DNA from: Pseudomonadota bacterium
Lineage (GTDB): Bacteria > Pseudomonadota > Alphaproteobacteria > Rhizobiales > Xanthobacteraceae
Length of the DNA: 64,000 bases
Assembly: GCA_023387735.1 (NCBI GenBank)
Contig: JAEWHP010000049.1
Coordinates: 248,001 to 312,000, forward strand
Reading direction: 5' to 3'
Shown: in pieces, positions 57,985 through 64,000 of the stretch
Layout: each line of letters starts with the position of its first letter
Position numbering within the stretch: position 1 is the stretch's first letter
Notes under the pieces: generated by a model
What the model saw: the letters and a program-made list of their open reading frames with translations, nothing else
Database searches by the model: none
Told to the model about the DNA's origin: nothing
Made by a program: the position numbers and the translations under genes

Positions 57985-59619
57985 TTATGCGGCAGCCTTG
58001 CGAGCGGCCGCCGAGGCCAGCACCATCGCGGCGCATTTCTCGCCGATCATGATCGCGGGGGCATTGGTGTTGCCGCTGGTCAGCGTCGGCATGATCGAAG
58101 CATCGGCCACGCGCAAGCCCTCGATGCCATGCACGCGCAGTTCGCGGTCCACGACGGCAAGCGGATCCGATCCCATCTTGCAGGTGCCGACGGGGTGATA
58201 GGTCGTCTCGGCACTGTTGCGGACCCAGTCGAGCAACTCCGCGTCGCTCTGGAGCTTCGCGCCCGGCGCGATCTCCTCCCCGGTGATTTCCTTCAGCGGC
58301 GACGTCGCCATCAGTTCGCGGCCCTTGCGGATGACAGCGAGGATTCCGGCACGGTCATGCTCGGTTGAGAGAAAATTGAAACGGATCGCGGGCGGTTCGC
58401 TCGCGTCGGCCGACTTGATATGGACCGAGCCGGTGCTCTCCGAACGCAGCACGTTGGCGTTCATGGTGATGCCCTGCCGCCTGGCGACGCGGCGTTGGCG
58501 CCCGACCATTTCGTAGAGAAACGGCAGGATGGAAATGGTCGCGTCCGGCGTCTCCAGTCCCTCGCGGGTACGGAAATACATCCGGACGGGAACGGCGGTC
58601 GAAGCCAGGAATCCGGTGCCGAACAGTGCGTATTTCATCGCCTCGCGGGCAAGCCGCCAGCCCCGCGCATTGTCGTTGAACGTCATATTGCGGGCGGCAA
58701 TCGCGAACTTCAGACGCGGCGAATAATGATCGCGCAGATTCTCGCCGACCCCGCGCAGCTCATGCACCGGCGTGATGCCCAACGACCGCAGCAATTCGGG
58801 CTGTCCGATGCCGGACAGTTCCAGCAGCTTCGGCGAGTTGATCGAGCCGCCCGAGACGATCACTTCTCGCGATGCCCTCGCCTCGCGACGCGCACCATTG
58901 ACGGAATAGCGCACGCCGACGCAGCGCTTGCCTTCCAGGATCAGCGCCTCCGCCATCGCGCCCTGCTCGATGACGAGGTTTTGCCTTCCCCGCGCCGGAT
59001 CGAGATAGCAGACTGCAGTGCTCTGACGCTTGCCGCCGGCAATGGTCACCTGCGACATGCCGATGCCTTCCTGGGTTTCGCCGTTCTGGTCGGGGTTGAA
59101 TGGAAGACCGATACTTGCCGCGGCCTCGATGATCTTCTCAAGCAGCGGCACCTTGTTGCGCGGCGTATCGTTGACGCGCAGCAGGCCGTTGCGGCCGCGA
59201 AATTTGTCGGAGCCGCCTTCATAGCGCTCCATCCGCTGGAAGATCGGCAGCACGTCCTGATAGCTCCAGCCGCGATTGCCGAGTTGCGCCCAGTGGTCGT
59301 AGTCCTGCGCCTGACCGCGCATGTAGACCATGCCGTTGATCGAACTCGAACCGCCCATCATCTTGCCGCGCGGCACATCGATGCGGCGCCCGCCCGAGCC
59401 TTCGTCGGGTTCGGACTTGTAGCACCAGTTCACCGTGGGATCGTCGATCATCTTGGAAGTGCCGACCGGGATGCGCGCCCAGAAATGGTTCGATCCCCTG
59501 GTGCCGGCTTCCAGCAGCAGCACGCGATAGGCGCCGTTCTCGCTCAACCGGCTTGCGACGACGGCGCCGGCCGAACCGGCGCCGACGACGATGAAGTCAT
59601 AAACAGCGTTGCCGGACAT
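57985..59619 (-). CDS. GMC-family FAD oxidoreductase (choline dehydrogenase-like)
   Basis: A 544-residue flavoprotein. The FAD motif FIVVGAGSAGAVVASRLSEN is at the N-terminus, GKMMGGSSSINGMVYMRGQA near residue 83 is GMC signature 1, and GSINSPKLLELSGIG near 255 is signature 2. The catalytic His is in TYHPVGTCKMG near 475. GMC enzymes oxidise primary alcohols. It lies 5 bases after the metallo-beta-lactamase-fold gene and 61 bases before the acyl-CoA dehydrogenase, so an alcohol-to-acid-to-acyl-CoA route is conceivable. Confidence 0.94.
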   Translation of the reverse strand: MSGNAVYDFIVVGAGSAGAVVASRLSENGAYRVLLLEAGTRGSNHFWARIPVGTSKMIDDPTVNWCYKSEPDEGSGGRRIDVPRGKMMGGSSSINGMVYMRGQAQDYDHWAQLGNRGWSYQDVLPIFQRMERYEGGSDKFRGRNGLLRVNDTPRNKVPLLEKIIEAAASIGLPFNPDQNGETQEGIGMSQVTIAGGKRQSTAVCYLDPARGRQNLVIEQGAMAEALILEGKRCVGVRYSVNGARREARASREVIVSGGSINSPKLLELSGIGQPELLRSLGITPVHELRGVGENLRDHYSPRLKFAIAARNMTFNDNARGWRLAREAMKYALFGTGFLASTAVPVRMYFRTREGLETPDATISILPFLYEMVGRQRRVARRQGITMNANVLRSESTGSVHIKSADASEPPAIRFNFLSTEHDRAGILAVIRKGRELMATSPLKEITGEEIAPGAKLQSDAELLDWVRNSAETTYHPVGTCKMGSDPLAVVDRELRVHGIEGLRVADASIMPTLTSGNTNAPAIMIGEKCAAMVLASAAARKAAA

Positions 59620-59624
59620 GTCAG

Positions 59625-60500
59625 TTAGTCCCGCTTGAACCGATAATTGAAGCGGTCGCCGTCGGCTGTGATCAGGCCCACCGTCGGCGTCGGAAAATGG
59701 ATCGGCAGGATCAGCGTGTCGGTGCCGGCGACGGAAGCAAAGAATTTTCGCCGCGAGATTGCCGACTCTTTCGGATCCCAGTCAGGCTTCGCCGACCATT
59801 CGGGCTCGCGGCACTGGATCATGTGATGCATGAGATCGCCCGCCACCACCGCGCGCTTGCCTTTCGAGAAGATGTTGACGCAGCAATGACAGGGCGAATG
59901 CCCGGGTGTCGGCGTCAGCGTAATGGTATCGTCGAGCGCGTAGTCGTCGTCAACCAGCACCGCCTGCCCGGCTTCCATGATCGGCAGGCAATTGTCGCGG
60001 AAAACCGTGCCGGGCGGGTTGGCGCCCTTGGCATTCTCCGCCTCCCACGCCGCATATTCCCGTTTGTGGAATATGTATTTCGCATTGGGGAACGTCGGCA
60101 CCCAGCGGCCGTTGCGCAGCGTCGTATTCCAGCCGGTGTGGTCGATGTGCAGATGGGTGCAGAAGACGTAGTCCACCTGCTCATAGGAGATGCCGAGCGC
60201 AAACAGCTCGTTGCGCCAGCGCTCCTTGCCGGGGAAATCGAACGGCGGCGGATGGCCCTTGTCCTCGCCGGTGCAGGTGTCGACCAGGATGGTGTAGCGC
60301 GGCGTGCGCACCACAAACGTCTGGTAGGTGATGACCATCAGGCCGAGCGCGGTGTCGAACACCTCCGGCTCCATGCCCGCCAGGTGATGCTTGAAGACGG
60401 CATCGTCATAGGCTGGAAAGAAATCCTGGGGCCGCCGCCACGGACCCTCGCGCTCGATGACAGCGTCAATGGTGATATCGCCGATCCTGAGCTGCTTCAT
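59625..60500 (-). CDS. Metallo-beta-lactamase-fold hydrolase
   Basis: A 291-residue MBL-fold enzyme. The zinc motif THLHIDHTGWN (HxHxDH) lies near residue 114, a third-site His in PGHSPCHCCV near 205, Asp in VVAGDLMHHM near 225, and His in LPIHFPTPTVG near 270. Thus all di-zinc ligands seem present. The ATG behind GGGGGAG gives MKQLRIGDIT. Family includes lactonases and esterases. Operon leader with the GMC oxidoreductase; the native substrate may be an ester or lactone of the same pathway. Confidence 0.9.
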   Translation of the reverse strand: MKQLRIGDITIDAVIEREGPWRRPQDFFPAYDDAVFKHHLAGMEPEVFDTALGLMVITYQTFVVRTPRYTILVDTCTGEDKGHPPPFDFPGKERWRNELFALGISYEQVDYVFCTHLHIDHTGWNTTLRNGRWVPTFPNAKYIFHKREYAAWEAENAKGANPPGTVFRDNCLPIMEAGQAVLVDDDYALDDTITLTPTPGHSPCHCCVNIFSKGKRAVVAGDLMHHMIQCREPEWSAKPDWDPKESAISRRKFFASVAGTDTLILPIHFPTPTVGLITADGDRFNYRFKRD

Positions 60501-60583
60501 TGTCGTTCGCTCCCCCAATTTTCGAGGCAGGGTAACGACGAGCAGGCAGGCGTCAAGTTAATGGCAGCAATGCAAATATACTC

Positions 60584-60668
60584 GTAGCCCGGATGGAGCG
60601 AAGCGCAATCCGGGATTCTCGCCGCGACCAGAGCTGCCCCGGATTGCGCTTCGCTCCATCCGGGCTAC
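60584..60668. repeat. 85-bp inverted repeat (GTAGCCCGGATGGAGCGAAG type)
   Basis: GTAGCCCGGATGGAGCGAAG plus CGCAATCCGGG is the exact complement of the right arm, with a 22-base centre. It lies between the MBL-fold gene and the ABC-F gene. Confidence 0.95.
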
Positions 60669-60680
60669 GGGCCACCGCAA

Positions 60681-62303
60681 TCAGCTCCGCAGCCCCGGCG
60701 CTTCCTGCCCGGTGCGCGCGACGTATTCCGAATAGCCGCCGCCGTATTGGTGGATGCCTTCCGGTGTCAGCTCCAGCACGCGGTTGGAGAGCGCGGCCAG
60801 AAAATGCCGGTCATGCGAAACGAACAGCATGGTGCCTTCGAATTCGGACAGCGCGTTGATCAGCATTTCCTTGGTCGCGAGATCGAGATGGTTGGTCGGC
60901 TCGTCCAGCACCAGGAAATTCGGCGGGTCGAACAGCATGTGCGCCATCACCAGCCGTGCCTTCTCGCCACCCGAGAGCACCCGGCATTTCTTCTCGACGT
61001 CGTCGCCGGAAAATCCGAAGCAGCCGGCGAGCGCGCGCAAGCTACCCTGGCCGGCCTGCGGAAACGAATCCTCCAGCCACTGGAATACCGTGCGTTCGCC
61101 ATCGAGCAGGTCCATGGCGTGCTGGGCGAAGTAGCCCATCTTGACGCTGCCGCCGAGCGCGACGGTGCCGTCGTCAGGCTCGGTCGAGCCGGCCACCAGC
61201 TTCAACAGCGTCGACTTGCCGGCGCCGTTGATGCCCATCACGCACCAGCGCTCCTTGCGGCGGATCATGAAGTCGAGGCCCTGATAGATGCTGCGGCTAC
61301 CATAGCCCTTGTGCACGTTCTTCAGGCTGACGACGTCCTCGCCCGAGCGCGGTGCCGGCAGGAATTCGAACGCCACGGTCTGACGGCGCTTCGGCGGCTC
61401 GACGCGCTCGATCTTGTCGAGCTTCTTGACCCGGCTCTGCACCTGGGCTGCGTGCGACGCGCGCGCCTTGAAGCGTTCGATGAACTTGATCTCCTTGGCC
61501 AGCATCGCCTGCTGCCGCTCGAACTGGGCCTGCTGCTGCTTCTCGTTCAGCGCGCGCTGCTGTTCGTAGAATTCGTAGTCGCCGGAATAGGTCGTCAGCG
61601 TGCCGCCGTCGATCTCGACGACCTTGTTGATGATGCGGTTGATGAACTCGCGGTCGTGCGAGGTCATCAGCAGCGCGCCCTCGTATCCCTTCAAAAACTG
61701 CTCCAGCCAGATCAGGCTTTCGAGATCCAGATGGTTGCTCGGTTCGTCCAGCAGCATCACGTCGGGCCGCATCAGGAGAATCCGCGCCAGCGCCACGCGC
61801 ATCTTCCAGCCGCCCGAGAGCGCGCCGACGTCGCCGTCCATCATTTCCTGGCTGAAGCCCAGGCCCGACAGCGCCTCGCGCGCGCGGCCGTCGAGCGCGT
61901 AGCCGTCGAGTTCCTCGAAACGGTGCTGGACCTCGCCATAGCGCGCGATGATGTCGTCCATGTCGTCGGCGCGATCGGGATCGGCCATGGCGGCCTCGAG
62001 TTCCCTCAGCTCTGCCGCGACGACACTGACAGGCCCGGCGCCATCCATGACCTCGGCCACGGCGCTGCGGCCCGACATTTCGCCGACGTCCTGGCTGAAG
62101 TAGCCGATGGTAATGCCGCGATCGAGCGAGACCTGGCCCTCGTCAGGGCTCTCCTGTCCCGAAATCATCCGGAACAGCGTAGTCTTGCCGGCCCCGTTCG
62201 GGCCAACCAGGCCGATCTTCTCGCCCTTCTGGAGGGCGGCCGAGGCTTCGATGAAGAGGATCTGGTGGCCGACTTGCTTGCTGACGTTATCGAGACGGAT
62301 CAT
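60681..62303 (-). CDS. ABC-F family ATP-binding protein
   Basis: A 540-residue protein with two ABC domains and no membrane part. Walker A motifs are GPNGAGKTT near residue 34 and GINGAGKSTL near 355. ABC signatures are LSGGWKMRVALARI near 160 and LSGGEKARLVMAHM near 453. Walker B is VMLLDEPSNHLDL and FLVLDEPTNHLDL. The linker between domains (about 240-320) is Gln/Lys-rich. ABC-F proteins act on the ribosome in translation quality control or antibiotic protection; which subtype this is cannot be decided here. Confidence 0.93.
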   Translation of the reverse strand: MIRLDNVSKQVGHQILFIEASAALQKGEKIGLVGPNGAGKTTLFRMISGQESPDEGQVSLDRGITIGYFSQDVGEMSGRSAVAEVMDGAGPVSVVAAELRELEAAMADPDRADDMDDIIARYGEVQHRFEELDGYALDGRAREALSGLGFSQEMMDGDVGALSGGWKMRVALARILLMRPDVMLLDEPSNHLDLESLIWLEQFLKGYEGALLMTSHDREFINRIINKVVEIDGGTLTTYSGDYEFYEQQRALNEKQQQAQFERQQAMLAKEIKFIERFKARASHAAQVQSRVKKLDKIERVEPPKRRQTVAFEFLPAPRSGEDVVSLKNVHKGYGSRSIYQGLDFMIRRKERWCVMGINGAGKSTLLKLVAGSTEPDDGTVALGGSVKMGYFAQHAMDLLDGERTVFQWLEDSFPQAGQGSLRALAGCFGFSGDDVEKKCRVLSGGEKARLVMAHMLFDPPNFLVLDEPTNHLDLATKEMLINALSEFEGTMLFVSHDRHFLAALSNRVLELTPEGIHQYGGGYSEYVARTGQEAPGLRS

Positions 62304-62402
62304 TGGGGCCTGAAAGGAGGAAATCGTTTTCGGCCGCTGCTTAGGACATCTGGCGCGCTTGTGGAAGCGGTTCCGGCGGCCGGCGCCATGCCCAAAAGGC
62401 TG

Positions 62403-63107
62403 CTATGCCGGCTGCATCAGCTTCAGCGTGGCCGCCAGTCGCAGGCTGCGCTTTCCGGCCAGCGCGATGGCTTCGAGCTCGGCGCCCGTTCCGTCGCAGG
62501 TGCCGGAAAAGCCGATGCCGACCTCATGGCCACCGAACACAGGGTTTTCGCCCTTCGCGGGCGTATGCTCCTGGTTGAGGATCTCGCCTTTCCAGCGACC
62601 ATCGGCCGAACTGTAGGAGCCGAGGTAATAGAAGAAGGCGTCGCCGCCGAGGATGCGGCCATCCATCAGCAACATGACGCCGGACAGGCCGGCCTTGATG
62701 CCATCAAGCGCACGAAGGTGGATGGAATAGAGCCCGTTGACGATGCCACCCTGCCCCACGTTGCCGACCGGTGGCAGCGCGTCGTCGTCGAGCCGCGTCA
62801 GGTTGGCCCAGAACAGGGCGCCCGGCCTTGGCGCGGCGCTGCCCTCGAAGCGAATCCTGCTGTCCTGCAGCGTGCCGCGCACGCTGATCGCGGCGACGTC
62901 GGTGTCCATCAACGGCTTGTAATGCGGGTCGTCATTGTGGCGCTGGGTGATGACCTCGCCGAGAATTTCCCCGCCGTGCTCCCGATAGGTCCCGAGATGG
63001 GCGAACGCAGAGTTGCCGCCCAGCATCTTGCCCTGGTGCATGCACATGACGCTGCGGCCGAACGCGTCGTTCACGCCGTACTCAGCCTTGTAGAGCCCGT
63101 TCAACAA
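62403..63107 (-). CDS. GrlR-like protein with two tandem domains
   Basis: A 234-residue protein made of two similar halves. Half one has MLNGLYKAEYGV, KMLGGNSAFAHLGTYREHGG and ISVRGT; half two has IVNGLYSIHLRA, RILGGDAFFYYLGSYSSADG and FSGTCDG. Both match the GrlR fold, known from the enteropathogenic regulator of type III secretion. The halves are diverged enough to suggest an old internal duplication. In rhizobia the role is unknown and no T3SS gene is nearby. Confidence 0.8.
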   Translation of the reverse strand: MLNGLYKAEYGVNDAFGRSVMCMHQGKMLGGNSAFAHLGTYREHGGEILGEVITQRHNDDPHYKPLMDTDVAAISVRGTLQDSRIRFEGSAAPRPGALFWANLTRLDDDALPPVGNVGQGGIVNGLYSIHLRALDGIKAGLSGVMLLMDGRILGGDAFFYYLGSYSSADGRWKGEILNQEHTPAKGENPVFGGHEVGIGFSGTCDGTGAELEAIALAGKRSLRLAATLKLMQPA

Positions 63108-63239
63108 CGAAAGTATCCTGCAAATCGATTCTTGTTTTGCCGGGGGCTTAGCACCGCGCAGTGGATGGAACCAGCGCGCGTTTTAGCGCAGGCTCCTGGA
63201 GTGCCGGGCGCAATTCCGGCCTGGAAAGCGGAGGATCAT

Positions 63240-63683
63240 TTGCACATTTCTTTCCTTTATCTCCTCGCGCTGGGTGCCGGCGTCAGCGTGGCGACCCAGC
63301 AGGTGCTCAACGGCAGCCTGCGCACGGCGCTGGGCTCGCCCGCATGGGCGGGTCTCGTCAGCTATGCCGTCGGGCTCCTGACCATGATCCTCACCGTGAT
63401 CGTGCTTCGCGAACGGGTGCCGTCCTGGAAGACGGTGGCCGATGTGCCGTGGTGGGCATGGCCCGGCGGCGTGTTCGGCGGCGCCTTCATCCTGCTCGTG
63501 ATCCTGCTGCTGCCCTCGCTCGGCGCAGCGACGCTGTTTGCGCTCGTCATTGCCGGCCAGGTGCTCACCGCCGTCACGCTCGACCATTTCGGCGCGTTCG
63601 GATTGACGCCGCATCCGATCAGCACCGCGCGGCTTGCCGGTGCAGTGCTCCTGATTGCCGGCGTCGTCCTGATCAGGGATTGA
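63240..63683 (+). CDS. YdcZ-like (DUF606) small DMT-superfamily transporter
   Basis: A 147-residue, four to five-helix membrane protein. The TTG start, 6 bases after GGAGGA, gives LHISFLYLLALGAGVSVATQ. The N-terminal QQVLNGSLRTALGSPAWAGL segment and the final LTPHPISTARLAGAVLLIAG are typical of DUF606. Members often act in pairs; no partner is visible. The much longer open frame extending upstream in the same phase is an antisense shadow of the ABC-F and GrlR-like genes. Confidence 0.85.
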   Translation: MHISFLYLLALGAGVSVATQQVLNGSLRTALGSPAWAGLVSYAVGLLTMILTVIVLRERVPSWKTVADVPWWAWPGGVFGGAFILLVILLLPSLGAATLFALVIAGQVLTAVTLDHFGAFGLTPHPISTARLAGAVLLIAGVVLIRD

Positions 63684-64000
63684 CGGGCTCGAGCCCGCTG
63701 TCGCGCAAGACCGGCGCGACATCAGCGGACGCGAGATAGCGCAATAACCGATCGGCCTCGGCGGCGTTAGACGACGTCGCCATGCGCCCGGCCGAAAACA
63801 CCGCTGGCGTTTGGAGTTGGTATGGAATGGGACCGACGACTTCGATCCCGGCGATCTGCTTCAACTCGCTGATCTGCTGAACGGCGAGATCGGCCTCGCC
63901 GCTCACGAGCTTTTCGGCGGTAAAACCCTGTTGAATGATCGCGGCCCTGGTGTTGATCTCGTCGGCAATGCCGAGACGCTCAATGAGTTTTGCGAACAGG
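63673..64000 (-). CDS. Partial ModA-like substrate-binding protein (3-prime part)
   Basis: The C-terminal 108 or so residues of a periplasmic binding protein whose 5-prime end lies beyond the window. The visible sequence LFAKLIERLGIADEINTRAA then GFTAEKLVSGEADLAVQQIS and the ending LRDSGLEPVNP matches the C-terminal lobe of molybdate-type (ModA-like) binding proteins. Its stop overlaps the stop region of the converging YdcZ-like gene by 11 bases. Partners cannot be seen. Confidence 0.8.
   Translation of the reverse strand, partial: LFAKLIERLGIADEINTRAAIIQQGFTAEKLVSGEADLAVQQISELKQIAGIEVVGPIPYQLQTPAVFSAGRMATSSNAAEADRLLRYLASADVAPVLRDSGLEPVNP

Noticed and set aside
60747..63683. A 978-residue open frame on the plus strand
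   Set aside because: It is antisense to the ABC-F and GrlR-like genes, which have full family motifs. Only its last 147 codons, after the TTG at 63240, look like a protein (YdcZ-like).
1..64000. CRISPR arrays, insertion sequences, prophage genes
   Set aside because: No regularly spaced repeats with spacers, no transposase or phage structural protein motifs were seen in any strong frame.

Overview
The window reads as chromosomal DNA of a Bradyrhizobium-like alphaproteobacterium (Nitrobacteraceae). Support: high GC, an NDUFA12-type complex I accessory subunit, GapR (DUF2312), two proteins with BA14K-type tails, DUF6894 and DUF3606 proteins, EcfG-like GGAAC-N16/17-CGTT promoters, and dispersed palindromic repeats of the kind common in Bradyrhizobium. 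No rRNA, tRNA, CRISPR array, transposase or phage structural gene was found.

Layout. 0.6-10 kb: a coiled-coil membrane protein, an SDR dehydrogenase, an HSL-type esterase, an ion antiporter, a divergent GlxA-type regulator / DJ-1 enzyme pair, the NDUFA12 subunit, a BA14K protein and a DMT exporter. 10-13 kb: a lone receiver beside a hybrid histidine kinase. 13-18 kb: an iron-siderophore uptake set (AraC regulator, TonB receptor, PepSY membrane protein, small membrane protein). 18-21 kb: a zinc metallopeptidase overlapping an ATP-grasp ligase, then an RlpA-like protein and several very small genes. 21-28 kb: a ketopantoate-reductase-like enzyme, a second DMT exporter and, after a 0.7 kb gene-free leader, the B12-dependent ribonucleotide reductase NrdJ.

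28.3-32.35 kb is the most unusual segment. Four tightly packed genes of visibly lower GC encode a DUF6884-like/GIY-YIG fusion, a SIR2-like/P-loop kinase fusion, a nucleoside 2-deoxyribosyltransferase-like protein and QueC (preQ0 synthase). The rest of the queuosine pathway is absent. SIR2 domains act as NAD-depleting effectors in phage defence, and QueC-like enzymes occur in other defence systems. I therefore infer a transferred defence-type cassette using 7-deazaguanine or nucleotide chemistry; no function is proven.

32.5-64 kb is mostly housekeeping and accessory metabolism: a membrane protein, a repeat-rich BA14K-tailed protein, a ceramidase-like protein behind two operator-like palindromes, an orphan TctC-type binding protein, a TPR protein, a ROK kinase, a PaiB-like protein, a third DMT exporter, GapR, PdxY overlapping a HisC-like aminotransferase, and a PanE-like reductase. 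A run of small proteins follows (44.7-52.6 kb), several behind general-stress-type promoters, including a duplicated DUF6894 gene with a duplicated 95 bp element. The last part holds a chemoreceptor, a second hybrid kinase, an acyl-CoA dehydrogenase / GMC oxidoreductase / metallo-beta-lactamase-fold gene group, an ABC-F ATPase, a tandem-domain GrlR-like protein, a YdcZ-type small transporter and the 3-prime part of a ModA-like binding protein cut by the window end.
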